DNA of 34,575 nt from Gammaproteobacteria bacterium (GTDB lineage: Bacteria > Pseudomonadota > Gammaproteobacteria > SZUA-152): positions 1-34,575 of the forward strand of contig JAADHZ010000153.1 in the NCBI GenBank assembly GCA_013151575.1. Reading direction: 5' to 3'. Below are positions 24,038 through 33,273 of the stretch, in pieces; position 1 is the stretch's first letter; every line of letters begins with the position of its first letter. A program made the translations under genes and the position numbers. The notes below the pieces were generated by a model, which did no database searches, had not been told where the DNA came from, and worked only from the letters and a program-made list of their open reading frames with translations.

Positions 24038-25126
24038 ATGCTAGATGTAACAGTCGGTCGGATGTTTTTAATCACATGTGCGTGGGTTGGGCTGGTGGCA
24101 ATGAGCGCTGTAGCCCCCCCAGCCCAGGCCGCCGATACCAGCGAACAGCAGGCGGTGATTTTGATGTATCACCACTTCGGGGAAGATCGGCACCCGTCCA
24201 CCAATGTGCGTCTTGAGCAATTCGAACAGCACCTCGCGCACCTTGACGAGGCGGGCTACCAGGTGTGGCCGCTGGAGAAAGTGGTGAAATACCTGCGTGA
24301 GCGGCGGCCATTTCCCGGCCGGGTGGTGGCTATCACCATCGATGACGCCTATCAATCCGTGTACACGCAGGCATTTCCGCGTCTTCGAAAAAGGGGTTGG
24401 CCCTTCACCGTATTTGTGTCCACCGACGGCGTGGATCGTGGTTACCGTGCCTACATGGGATGGGAGCAGATGCGGGAAATGCAGGCGCAGGGGGCGAGTT
24501 TCGCCAACCATTCGGCCAGCCACGATTATCTGGTGCGCCGCCAGAAAAATGAGGCTGAGGCGCAATGGCGGGGTCGGGTGCGGGCCGATATTGAGCGGGC
24601 GCGGCAACGCTTGCAACAGGAGCTGGGCAAGGCGTCAGCATTATTTGCCTACCCCTATGGGGAGTTCGATACGGTTCTGGCCGAGCTGGTAAAGGAAATG
24701 GGTTTCGTGGCCTTTGGTCAGCAGTCCGGGGCCGCCGGTTTTTTTGACGATTTGCGCGCCTTGCCGCGCTTTCCGATGGCTGAACGTTTTGCCGATATCA
24801 AAGATTTCCGACAGAAGGTGGCCAGCTTGGCTTGGCCGGTGAGCGACGTGCAGCCCTGGAGCCCGGTGCTGGCTCCGGGAAAAAATCCACCGGCGCTGTT
24901 TCTGGCACTGGAACCCAGCGATGCGCGGCTGGGCCAGTTGGGCTGTTTTGTTTCGGGGCAGGGGCGGGTAGCGGTGCAATGGCAGGGGGAGGGGCGTCGC
25001 CGATTCTCGGTGCAGGCGGAGTCACCCCTGCCCGTGGGTCGCAGCCGCTACAATTGCACTGCGCCGTCGCGGCAGGCCGGGCGTTTTTACTGGTACAGCC
25101 ATTTGTGGGTTCGGTTACCGGAGTAA
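24038..25126 (+). CDS. Secreted polysaccharide deacetylase (NodB-type)
   Basis: Probably removes N-acetyl groups from an exported polysaccharide. The ATG at 24038 has CGGAG 9 bases upstream; the first in-frame ATG (23984) lies within 15 bases of the upstream inverted-repeat element and has no such site. The 362-residue protein starts with a signal (about residues 9-31, ending PPAQAA). The NodB catalytic motifs are intact: TIDDAY (100-105) with the two Asp, HSASH (158-162) with the metal-binding His pair, and YPYG (205-208). The last 100 residues are an extra domain without recognised motif. It converges on uvrD with only 12 bases between the genes. Substrate is unknown. Confidence 0.85.
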   Translation: MLDVTVGRMFLITCAWVGLVAMSAVAPPAQAADTSEQQAVILMYHHFGEDRHPSTNVRLEQFEQHLAHLDEAGYQVWPLEKVVKYLRERRPFPGRVVAITIDDAYQSVYTQAFPRLRKRGWPFTVFVSTDGVDRGYRAYMGWEQMREMQAQGASFANHSASHDYLVRRQKNEAEAQWRGRVRADIERARQRLQQELGKASALFAYPYGEFDTVLAELVKEMGFVAFGQQSGAAGFFDDLRALPRFPMAERFADIKDFRQKVASLAWPVSDVQPWSPVLAPGKNPPALFLALEPSDARLGQLGCFVSGQGRVAVQWQGEGRRRFSVQAESPLPVGRSRYNCTAPSRQAGRFYWYSHLWVRLPE

Positions 25127-25138
25127 CGAACTCGCTGT

Positions 25139-27316
25139 TCAGGCCGGTTGTAAATTGGCGTAGGTCATCATCAGCCACTTGGTGCCTAGCCCGTCGAAAT
25201 TGACCTGCACCCGTGCATGGCTGCCCTGGCCTTCAAAGTTGAGCACCACGCCGTCGCCGAATTTGGCGTGGACCACCCGCTGGCCCAGGCGCATGCCACT
25301 GGTGGTGTCTTCCACCATCCTGCCGACATGGCTGGTGCGGGGCGGTGTCGCGTGGCGCACGTTGCCGCCCATGCGAACTTCATTCAACAATTCGGCGGGG
25401 ATTTCGTTGATGAAGCGTGAGCGGTGGGGATAGGTTTCGTTGCCGTACAAACGCCGCGCCTCGGCGTGGCAGAGATACAGGCGCTGGCGGGCGCGAGTGA
25501 TGCCCACGTAACACAGGCGTCGTTCCTCGGCGAGGCGGCCGGGTTCCTCCAACGACATTTTGTGCGGGAACAAGCCTTCCTCGACGCCGCACAAAAACAC
25601 TTGCGGAAATTCCAGCCCCTTGGCCGAGTGCAGGGTCATCAGTTGCACGCCGTCCTGGTCGCCTTCGGTTTGCTGGTCGCCGGCCTCCAGTGCCGCGTGG
25701 GATAAAAACGCGGACAGCTCGTCCATCTCGATCTCTTCGTCGGTGGCATCTTCCTGCTTGAAGTAACGTGCGGCATTGAGCAGTTCGTCCAGATTTTCGA
25801 TGCGCGTCTGGGCTTTTTCGCCGCGTTCCTTTTTGTAGTGGTCGCGCAAGGTGCTGAGATGCAGCGCGTGTTCCAGCTGGTCGTGCAACTCCATGCCGCG
25901 GGTGTCCGCGTCCAGTAACTCGATGAGTTCGAGGAAACCGGCCAGCGCGGAGACGGCGCGTGCTGGCAACAGTTTTTGATCCACCACCGCATGAGCGGCG
26001 TCCCACAGCGCAACGCGGTGTTCGCGGGCGTAGATGCGGGCGGCGCTCACGGTTTTGTCACCAATGCCACGCGTCGGCGTGTTGATCACTCGCTCGAAGG
26101 CCGCGTCGTCGTGGCGATTGGCTATCAGCCGAAGGTAGGCCAGTGTGTCCTTGATTTCCATGCGCTCGAAGAATCGCTGTCCGCCGTAGACTCGATACGG
26201 AATGCCAGCCTGGATCAGGGCCTCTTCGATCACGCGGGACTGGGCGTTGGAGCGGTATAGTACGGCGTTGTCGCGGTAGTGGCCGTCTTCGTCCACGCGG
26301 TTGCGAATCTGCTCGGCGATGAAGCGGGCCTCGTCGCGTTCATTGAAGGCGGTATACAACTGGATGGGATCGCCCTCGTCGCCGGCGGTCCACAGGTTTT
26401 TGCCGAGGCGGTCGGTATTGTTGTCGATCAGCGCGTTGGCGGCGCTGAGAATGTTGCCGGTGGAACGATAATTCTGCTCCAGACGCACAGTGTGGACACC
26501 GGAAAAATCGCGGCTGAACTGCTGGATGTTCTCGATTTTTGCACCGCGCCAACCGTAGATGGACTGGTCGTCGTCACCCACCGCAAATACGCTGGCAACC
26601 TTGCCCGCCAGCACTCGCACCCAGGCGTACTGAATGCTGTTGGTGTCCTGGAATTCATCTACCAAAATGTGCTTGAAACGCTGTTGATAGTGCGCCAGTA
26701 ATTGAGGTTTTTTTAGCCACAGTTCGTGGGCGCGTAGCAGCAGCTCGGCAAAATCCACCAGCCCGGAGCGTTGGCACATCTCCTCGTAGGCTTGATAGAT
26801 ACGGATCATCTGTTTCTGATACGGGTCATCGAAATGTTCGATGTGCTCGGGGCGCTGGCCCTCGTCCTTGCGGGCGTTGATAAACCACTGGGACTGTTTC
26901 GGAGGCCATTGAGTATCGTCAATATCGAGGCTGCGGATCACCCGTTTGATGGCGCGCTGCTGGTCTTCGCTGTCGAGGATTTGAAAAGTCTGCGGCAGGC
27001 CCGCGTCTTTCCAGTGGGCGCGCAGCAGGCGATGAGCCAGCGAGTGAAAAGTGCCCACCCACATGCCACTGGCGGGCACCTTGAGCAGCGATTCGATACG
27101 ACCGCGCATCTCGGCGGCGGCCTTATTGGTAAAGGTCACCGCGAGAATGCCGTAGGGTGAAATGCCCTCGGTCTGAATCAGCCAGGCGATGCGATGCACC
27201 AATACCCGGGTTTTGCCGCTGCCAGCGCCAGCCAGCACCAGCACGTGTTCTGGCGGCGCACACACGGCTTCGCGTTGCGGGGCATTGAGGTCATCGATAA
27301 TGTGGGAAACGTCCAT
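25139..27316 (-). CDS. uvrD: DNA helicase II UvrD
   Basis: 3'-5' superfamily 1 helicase used in nucleotide excision and mismatch repair. The 725 residues match the E. coli length (720). Seen in order: the Q-motif region (LNAPQREAV, 10-18), Walker A GAGSGKT (30-36), Walker B VDEFQDTN (219-226), GDDDQSIYGWRG (247-258), the motif LEQNYRSTGNIL, TPTRGIGDKT, and LMTLHSAKGLEF near 555. The C-terminus (VVHAKFGDGVVLNFEGQG) is the Tudor-like domain that contacts RNA polymerase. No SOS-box-like palindrome is visible upstream. UvrD and Mfd, both in this window, are the two alternative RNA-polymerase-displacing repair factors. Confidence 0.95.
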   Translation of the reverse strand: MDVSHIIDDLNAPQREAVCAPPEHVLVLAGAGSGKTRVLVHRIAWLIQTEGISPYGILAVTFTNKAAAEMRGRIESLLKVPASGMWVGTFHSLAHRLLRAHWKDAGLPQTFQILDSEDQQRAIKRVIRSLDIDDTQWPPKQSQWFINARKDEGQRPEHIEHFDDPYQKQMIRIYQAYEEMCQRSGLVDFAELLLRAHELWLKKPQLLAHYQQRFKHILVDEFQDTNSIQYAWVRVLAGKVASVFAVGDDDQSIYGWRGAKIENIQQFSRDFSGVHTVRLEQNYRSTGNILSAANALIDNNTDRLGKNLWTAGDEGDPIQLYTAFNERDEARFIAEQIRNRVDEDGHYRDNAVLYRSNAQSRVIEEALIQAGIPYRVYGGQRFFERMEIKDTLAYLRLIANRHDDAAFERVINTPTRGIGDKTVSAARIYAREHRVALWDAAHAVVDQKLLPARAVSALAGFLELIELLDADTRGMELHDQLEHALHLSTLRDHYKKERGEKAQTRIENLDELLNAARYFKQEDATDEEIEMDELSAFLSHAALEAGDQQTEGDQDGVQLMTLHSAKGLEFPQVFLCGVEEGLFPHKMSLEEPGRLAEERRLCYVGITRARQRLYLCHAEARRLYGNETYPHRSRFINEIPAELLNEVRMGGNVRHATPPRTSHVGRMVEDTTSGMRLGQRVVHAKFGDGVVLNFEGQGSHARVQVNFDGLGTKWLMMTYANLQPA

Positions 27317-27645
27317 GGGGCGGATTCTACCAGAACTGCTCTGCCATCATTCTGGCACAAGCCAGTTTTTGCATGGATAAAAGCGCGGCACTCAAACCAA
27401 GGTTCCTTTTCTGTGCGATATTAGCTGGCCAGGCAGCTGAAATTTCCACACATTCTTTCTGACTTTAGTAAGCTGTGCGCAACGATATGTGTCAGGACAC
27501 TCAAAGACGGTGGATGCGAATAAAACGACGGTGCCCAAAGTTTTGTTAAAACCTGCCGAGAGAACAACATCACCCCTTATGTTGCCTATGGGATGAGAGA
27601 CTTTGTTTTTCGACAGCAGGTTAATTCACATTTAAGGACCGCCGC
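27317..27645. other. Divergent intergenic region between uvrD and the hybrid kinase
   Basis: About 330 bases between two divergent genes. I see no gene and no clear repeat. Promoters for both genes must be here, but I find no convincing -35/-10 pair. Confidence 0.35.
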
Positions 27646-30378
27646 GTGCCTTTGAGCATCCGTTGTAGCAGCTCACGACCGATTATCATCGGTGGTTTCG
27701 CCAGCTTACTGGCGTTGCTGATTGCGTTGATTGCGGTGTGGTATTACAGCGTGGACCAAAACAAACGTGCATTGGCGGACATTTCCTATCGACAAGGCGA
27801 AATGTTGCTCATTTATCAGATGCGTGACAGTGTCAGGCAGCGTGCTATGTTTTTGCTGCGCATGACGCTGGTGGCGGATGCCCCTTTTGCGATGGATGAC
27901 CAATACATGGCATTCAATCGGGTGGCCGAGCCGTTTTTGATCGCCCGAGATAAATTGTTGAGCCCGGGTGCATCCGCCGACGTTCGCAGCATGTGGGAAA
28001 GAATACGACCCAACGTGGTTCAGGGGGAGCGGGCTCAAAATCGAGCCTCTGAGCTGATCTTGGACGGGCAGCGGGATCTGGCCCGGAAGCTTCTGACAGA
28101 CAGGGTGTTGCCCATCCAGGATGCCGTCATGTTGGAATTAGAAAAAATGCTCGCACAGCAGCGTCGGGCCGTGATCGAAAAACTGGCCGCTGCGGAGGCC
28201 GCGAACCATCGTACGGATTTGCTGCTCACGCTACTGGCCACCACCACGTTGGTGCTGGGTGTGCTGGTAGCGGTATTTGTTATCCGCCGCAGTGGCAATG
28301 CTGAAAACCAGTTGCGTAGCCAGAGCGGCCGTATCCGTGCTCTGTACAATGTGTCAGCAGTATCCGGGGTCACGCTGGACGAACAGGTTTCGGAGATGCT
28401 GCGGTTAGGCTGCCGGCTCACCGGCATGGAAACCGGTGCGGTGTTCCGTCTCGACAAAAGCACCCGCGCCTTTGACGTGGTTTCTACCACTGATGCACTG
28501 GACGATACGTTTAACAATACACAGGGGATTCAGCTGGACAACCGCCCCTGCATGGGCGCCTTCCGCCAGGAGCGACCCTTTGCTCTTCACAATTGTATAC
28601 CCAAAAATACTGCCGTCGTTCCGCCCCTGTGCGGGCAGTGCCAAAATCGTAGCTACATCGGCACCTCGCTGACGGTGCATGGAAAATACTACGGCACCCT
28701 TAATTTTTACAGTACCAGCCCGCGCCAAAAACATTTCAGTGCGGTCGATCACGACCTGGTTACGCTGATGGGAAACTGGATTACCGTAGCCCTGGAGCGT
28801 ATGCGCGCGCAAACCGAGCTGGCCGAGGCGATGAATATTGCCAAGTCTGCCAATCGCGCCAAGAGTGATTTTATCGCCAATATGAGTCATGAAATCCGCA
28901 CCCCATTGACGGCCATTATCGGTTTTTCCCGCGCGCTCATGGACCCCGGTTGCAGCGGGGCGGACAAATACGACGCTGCGGAAACCATCCTGCACAGTGG
29001 TGAACACTTGCATCAGTTGATCAACGACATCCTCGACCTGTCCAAAATCGAAGCCGGGCAACTGCAAATTGAACACATTGCCATCTCGCCCGTTGCCGCC
29101 GTTGCGGAGGCCGAGTCCGTGGTCGGGCCGCAGGCGCGGGAGAAAAATCTGGGCTTCCGCACCGTGTTTGAGTACCCCCTGCCCGAAACCATCATCAACG
29201 ACCCCATGCGGTTGAAGCAGATACTGCTCAACCTGTGCGCGAATGCCACCAAGTTCACCTCGACAGGGGAAATTGTCATCCACACCCGGTTTGACGCCTC
29301 CAGTCGACGCATGATTTACAGTGTTGTGGATACCGGCATCGGTATGGACGAGGAAGAGCTTGGAAAAATATTTCAACCTTTCTCACAGGCTGATTCCAGT
29401 ACCACCCGGCGTTTTGGCGGCACAGGCCTGGGTTTGTGGATTTCCCGACAACTGGCGCAAAAACTGGGGGGCGACATCCACTGCGAAAGTCGCAAGAGTC
29501 ACGGCAGTCGATTTATCGTGAGTCTGGGCATTGGTCCTGTGGAGCCCCTGGTGTTGCTGGACGGCCCGCCAGCGGTGTCGCCCGTCGAACAGCGTCACAA
29601 TGGCAACCACTCCGCTGTGCCCTCCGCCACATTCTCCGGCCGCATTTTGCTGGCCGAGGACAACCCCGGCATCCAGCGCCTCATTCAACTGATTGTCGCC
29701 CGAACCGGCGCGGAACTGCACATTGTGGAAAACGGACAACAAGCGACGGAGCAAGCCCTCAGGCAGCCTTTTGATTTGATTTTCATGGACATTCAAATGC
29801 CGGTGATGGATGGCATAGAAGCCACCGAGCATCTTCGGCGAGCAGGCTACAGCGGCCCCATTGTCGCACTCACCGCCCACGCCATGAAGCAGGACGAAGA
29901 GCGTTGCCGCGCCGCAGGTGTGGACGCCTATCTGACCAAACCGCTGATCGTTGATCGTTTTTACGATACTCTCAAACGCTATCTGCCGCGCGTCACGCCG
30001 CAGCAGGATGCGGTAGAATCTTCAGCGCCGACGCCACCAGCCGAAGATGTTGTCGTGCCGCGCGATATCCCACAAGATTTGGCAGATGACCCCGTTTATC
30101 TGGAACTGGTGGGCCGATTTGTGGCCAAGCTGCCATCGCAGATTGTGCTGATTGAATCCGCACTGGCGGAAAAAGACTGGGAACAGTTTCAGTCCATTAC
30201 CCATCAATTGAAAGGTGCCGGTGGCGGATTTGGTTTTCCCGACATCACCACCCAAACGGGTCAACTGAACGTGCAGTGCATAGAAGGAAAATATGCGCTA
30301 TTGGATGCTGGCGTGCAACGGCTGGCAGCGCTTAACTACGCCATTCAGCGGGGCTGGCAACAGCAACAAAAGGGATGA
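27646..30378 (+). CDS. Hybrid sensor histidine kinase with GAF, receiver and HPt domains
   Basis: A 910-residue membrane kinase running a complete phosphorelay in one chain. It starts at GTG 27646, with AAGGA 7 bases upstream. Order: helix (about 13-35), periplasmic helical sensor region (about 36-190), helix (about 191-213), GAF domain (about 228-385), dimerisation/phosphoacceptor domain with SHEIRTP and His415, ATPase domain with N533, DTGIGM and GGTGLGL, receiver with Asp715 in FMDIQMP and Lys765, and an HPt domain with His853 in THQLKGAGGGF. The GAF region has Cys302, 317, 329 and 332, the last two a CGQC pair, which could hold a metal or sense redox. No partner response regulator is adjacent. 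Signal is unknown. Confidence 0.93.
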   Translation: MPLSIRCSSSRPIIIGGFASLLALLIALIAVWYYSVDQNKRALADISYRQGEMLLIYQMRDSVRQRAMFLLRMTLVADAPFAMDDQYMAFNRVAEPFLIARDKLLSPGASADVRSMWERIRPNVVQGERAQNRASELILDGQRDLARKLLTDRVLPIQDAVMLELEKMLAQQRRAVIEKLAAAEAANHRTDLLLTLLATTTLVLGVLVAVFVIRRSGNAENQLRSQSGRIRALYNVSAVSGVTLDEQVSEMLRLGCRLTGMETGAVFRLDKSTRAFDVVSTTDALDDTFNNTQGIQLDNRPCMGAFRQERPFALHNCIPKNTAVVPPLCGQCQNRSYIGTSLTVHGKYYGTLNFYSTSPRQKHFSAVDHDLVTLMGNWITVALERMRAQTELAEAMNIAKSANRAKSDFIANMSHEIRTPLTAIIGFSRALMDPGCSGADKYDAAETILHSGEHLHQLINDILDLSKIEAGQLQIEHIAISPVAAVAEAESVVGPQAREKNLGFRTVFEYPLPETIINDPMRLKQILLNLCANATKFTSTGEIVIHTRFDASSRRMIYSVVDTGIGMDEEELGKIFQPFSQADSSTTRRFGGTGLGLWISRQLAQKLGGDIHCESRKSHGSRFIVSLGIGPVEPLVLLDGPPAVSPVEQRHNGNHSAVPSATFSGRILLAEDNPGIQRLIQLIVARTGAELHIVENGQQATEQALRQPFDLIFMDIQMPVMDGIEATEHLRRAGYSGPIVALTAHAMKQDEERCRAAGVDAYLTKPLIVDRFYDTLKRYLPRVTPQQDAVESSAPTPPAEDVVVPRDIPQDLADDPVYLELVGRFVAKLPSQIVLIESALAEKDWEQFQSITHQLKGAGGGFGFPDITTQTGQLNVQCIEGKYALLDAGVQRLAALNYAIQRGWQQQQKG

Positions 30379-30442
30379 CCTGTTCCGGCAACGGTCGCTA
30401 TATGCAACGAAAGTGGGTCGGGCGGGTGGATGATCGCCTCGC

Positions 30443-31000
30443 TCAGCGGAACCCGAACTCCAGTACCAGGCCGTCTGTTTCGAACACTGCGGATTTTAGC
30501 TCGCTTTTCGACAACGTGTGATTCAAATCTCGTTCACGTACCTGGTAAATTTTCACCAAAGGCAGCGCATTTTGCATAACCGTATCCACCACGACACGAA
30601 TTTCATCGGCCATGCTTGTTGGCAGACCGGGCATGTCGACGGTTTGCAGTCGGGGTTGATGCAAATACAGCCCACCGCCAGTGCCTGGTTTGTAACTCAC
30701 CGTAACCGTTACAACAGCGTGGCCTCGATACGGTGCATCACCGGGTACGTCGGTGATCATTGGAAACCTGAGTTTCAGGTCGGTAGCGTCTTTTGCCAGA
30801 AAAACCTCGGGCACATAAAATGACAGACGCGCAAACGTCGCATATTCCCGTAACGGAAAATGGAGCTGCAATGCGTCGCCAATCTGCATTGCCGACAAAC
30901 GGGTGGTGAACGCAGGCCACGCCGGAGCAGCAGGCAAACAGAGTGCCGCAATGAAAATAAGGCAGAAAGCCGGGCGCAATCGAGGAATCGTAGCGGGCAT
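30443..31000 (-). CDS. Exported DUF1439-like protein
   Basis: The open frame extends upstream to 31399, but that part lies over the start of the opposite gene and looks non-coding; the ATG at 31000 (MPATIPRLRPAFCLIFIAAL) begins a clear signal peptide ending near PAAPAWPAF. The 185-residue product then shows beta-rich sequence (ARLSFYVPEVFLA, GHAVVTVTVSYKPGTGGGLYLH) and the C-terminal VVDTVMQNALPLVKIYQVRE that resembles the lipid-binding-like DUF1439 fold of E. coli YceB. Unlike YceB there is no lipobox Cys. It converges on the hybrid kinase, with 64 bases between them. Function is unknown. Confidence 0.7.
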   Translation of the reverse strand: MPATIPRLRPAFCLIFIAALCLPAAPAWPAFTTRLSAMQIGDALQLHFPLREYATFARLSFYVPEVFLAKDATDLKLRFPMITDVPGDAPYRGHAVVTVTVSYKPGTGGGLYLHQPRLQTVDMPGLPTSMADEIRVVVDTVMQNALPLVKIYQVRERDLNHTLSKSELKSAVFETDGLVLEFGFR

Positions 31001-31247
31001 GGTGGGGAAACGAGCCAATATTTTTGGTTTTGAGGAAAGTGGTGGCCCTGTTTGACAAAAAATAGGGAAAATATTGGCCGCCCTCCCAAGCGCAGCAAAT
31101 TTACCGTAAACCCGACAGGTTTTCGGCCGACATAAAAATATTGCCGTTGTCGTTACCGGGTTAGTAGCCGCAGGGTAGTAAATGGCCGCTAAGTCTACGC
31201 GCTCCGGCATCACAGGAAAAGTTGCCCCAACAAGAAAGGAACATAAA

Positions 31248-32390
31248 ATGAATGTTGAGCAAGCATATTGGACTCGTTCGAATGGTTGGCGCCCCGACAC
31301 CGCGCTGAAAACCCCGGATCCGGAAGTCCAATGGGTGCTGGTGTTTGGCTCAACGGAAAATATTGGCAACGTGGACAGAATGGCGGAAATTCGCACCACC
31401 TACCCCAATGCCATACTGAGTGGCTGCTCCACTGCCGGGGAAATCCACGATGTCGCCGTGTTGGATGACTCTCTGACGCTCACCGCCATTCGCTTTCGCG
31501 ACACCGAAATAAAGTCGGTTTACCAGAAAATCAATAATGCCGCCGACAGCTTTCATTGTGGCGCCCAGCTGGCCGAAACCATGCCCCACGAAGGTCTTCG
31601 ACACGTGTTTGTATTATCCGACGGTCTAAACGTCAACGGCAGTGAGTTGGTCGCTGGGCTTACCGCCCATCTGCCAGCGGAGGTCACTATCACCGGTGGG
31701 CTGTCCGGCGACGATGGACGCTTTGAAACCACCCAGATCATCCACGATGACCGCGCTGGCAGCAACGGAGTGTCTCTGGTCGGGCTCTACAGTAAAACCT
31801 TAAAAATTGGATACGGTTCGCTGGGGGGGTGGGATTCCTTTGGCCCCGAGCGGCTCATCACCCGTGCCGATGGGAACGTGCTGTACGAAATGGACGGAAA
31901 ATCCGCGCTGGAATTGTATAAACAATACTTGGGTGAACATGCCAAAGGTCTGCCCGGCACCGGCTTGCTGTTCCCTCTCAGCCTACGCGCTGGTGACAGA
32001 GAAGACGGTGTCGTTCGCACCATCCTCGCCGTTGACGAAGAAAACCAAAGCATGATTTTCGCCGGAGAGATGCCTGAAGGCAGTTATGCGCGGCTGATGA
32101 AATCCAATTTCAACCGGTTGGTGGACGGCGCTATGGGTGCGGCCGACACCAGCGTGCAGGCCATAAAAGGGTCAGAGCCCGAGCTGGCCATCTGCATCAG
32201 CTGCGTTGGCCGCAAAATGGTACTCAAACAAAGAGTTGAAGAAGAAATCGAAGCCGTGCGCGAAACCCTCGGCCCCAACGCCGCGATCACCGGCTTTTAT
32301 TCCTACGGAGAAATATCCCCGTTTACGCCCAATGCTAAATGTGAGCTGCATAACCAGACGATGACAATCACTACACTCAGTGAGGCTTAG
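31248..32390 (+). CDS. FIST-domain signal sensor protein
   Basis: 380 residues from the ATG at 31248 (MNVEQAYWTRSNGW), which has AAAGGA 7 bases upstream; an earlier in-frame ATG at 31182 lacks one. The N-terminal FIST domain has GCSTAGEI (59-66) and GGLSGDDGRFETTQII; the C-terminal FIST_C domain ends with GFYSYGEISPF (from about 349). FIST proteins are cytoplasmic sensors thought to bind small ligands such as amino acids and are often found near histidine kinases. No output domain is fused here, so it must act through a partner; the hybrid kinase 870 bases upstream on the same strand is a candidate (inference). Confidence 0.9.
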   Translation: MNVEQAYWTRSNGWRPDTALKTPDPEVQWVLVFGSTENIGNVDRMAEIRTTYPNAILSGCSTAGEIHDVAVLDDSLTLTAIRFRDTEIKSVYQKINNAADSFHCGAQLAETMPHEGLRHVFVLSDGLNVNGSELVAGLTAHLPAEVTITGGLSGDDGRFETTQIIHDDRAGSNGVSLVGLYSKTLKIGYGSLGGWDSFGPERLITRADGNVLYEMDGKSALELYKQYLGEHAKGLPGTGLLFPLSLRAGDREDGVVRTILAVDEENQSMIFAGEMPEGSYARLMKSNFNRLVDGAMGAADTSVQAIKGSEPELAICISCVGRKMVLKQRVEEEIEAVRETLGPNAAITGFYSYGEISPFTPNAKCELHNQTMTITTLSEA

Positions 32391-32496
32391 GCGTTTGGGG
32401 TGATGAAAACATCCAGTTCCTGAGGTTTATAGGGTAGGTGAGAGTGACGCTACTACGGGTCAGATTTCCAGCCTAAAAACAGGGAATTCAACGTCG

Positions 32497-32997
32497 CTAT
32501 TTGCGGCCCGGCGCGTAAAAGTAGTTGGAGAAAGTGGACACATCTTGGCTCACCTGGCGGAACAAGTGGTCCAGGCTGACGATGGCGTGCTCCAGCAGAT
32601 TCACGGCAATGTACGGGTGCTCCACCCGCAGGCGTTTGTACATGGCACGGCTGAGCCTCAGCAGGCGGGTGTCATTTTCCAGCGCCACGGCCCGCACCGA
32701 GCGCGGGTTGCGGTCAAAAAACGACATTTCGCCCATGAGTTCACCGGCCTTGATCAGGCCCACCTGACTTTCGGCTTTGTCTCCGGCGAACAGCGCTGTT
32801 TTGCCGCTGATGACAAAATACAGCGCCTCGCCCACCTCGCCGATTTCCGCAACCACCTCATTTTTATTGAACACCACCAGCTCCGTGTAGTCGATCAGCG
32901 TAGACACTTCCTTGATCGTCAGTGTTTCACACAGGTATTGCTGGTTCAGAAACTGAGCCAAATCAATTTTTTCGGAAGTCTTTTTCTCGGTAACCAT
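32497..32997 (-). CDS. Stand-alone cyclic-nucleotide-binding domain protein
   Basis: 166 residues from the ATG at 32997 (MVTEKKTSEKID), where GAGGAG lies 9 bases upstream; an ATG 14 codons earlier is weaker. The core is a Crp-type beta-roll: VFNKNEVVAEIGEVGEALYFVISG, then IKAGELMGEMSFFDRNPRSVRAVA (both shown with spaces omitted only in part), giving the phosphate-binding-cassette-like GELMGEMSFF followed by RSVRA. The C-terminal tail (about residues 125-166) is helical and has no DNA-binding helix-turn-helix, so it is not a CRP/FNR transcription factor. It converges on the FIST gene. Ligand and partner are unknown. Confidence 0.82.
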   Translation of the reverse strand: MVTEKKTSEKIDLAQFLNQQYLCETLTIKEVSTLIDYTELVVFNKNEVVAEIGEVGEALYFVISGKTALFAGDKAESQVGLIKAGELMGEMSFFDRNPRSVRAVALENDTRLLRLSRAMYKRLRVEHPYIAVNLLEHAIVSLDHLFRQVSQDVSTFSNYFYAPGRK

Positions 32998-33273
32998 GGG
33001 GCCGAACTCCTCAGTTTTAGGGTTGGCAAAATTGTGCATGAATATACCTGCGGGCGCCAGTGCGGTTTGCCATTTCAGTCTTGGTAAGGGAAGTTATGGT
33101 TCACGGGACTGCCCCGCGTTGCGTTCATAGGGCGATTTGGATAGGCTCACGCGAAACATTTTGGCGTGTGTGTTTTCAGTGTGAATGCTGTTGCTGGTGC
33201 CCGAGGCGACATTCATTATCCGGGTAATGCGCGGCATCATTCCTTACCGTGATTAAAAAAAGAGGTCTTTTAA

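Noticed and set aside
23712-24040. A hidden or degraded ftsE upstream of ftsX
   Set aside because: No Walker A or ABC signature sequence can be read in any frame there; the space is filled by the inverted-repeat element.
27317-27420. SOS box upstream of uvrD
   Set aside because: I looked for CTGT-N8-ACAG and found no acceptable match.
31001-31399. N-terminal extension of the DUF1439-like protein by 133 residues
   Set aside because: It overlaps the FIST gene start on the other strand, and a clear signal peptide begins at the internal ATG at 31000.
32497-32997. CRP/FNR transcription factor
   Set aside because: The protein ends shortly after the beta-roll and long helix, with no helix-turn-helix.
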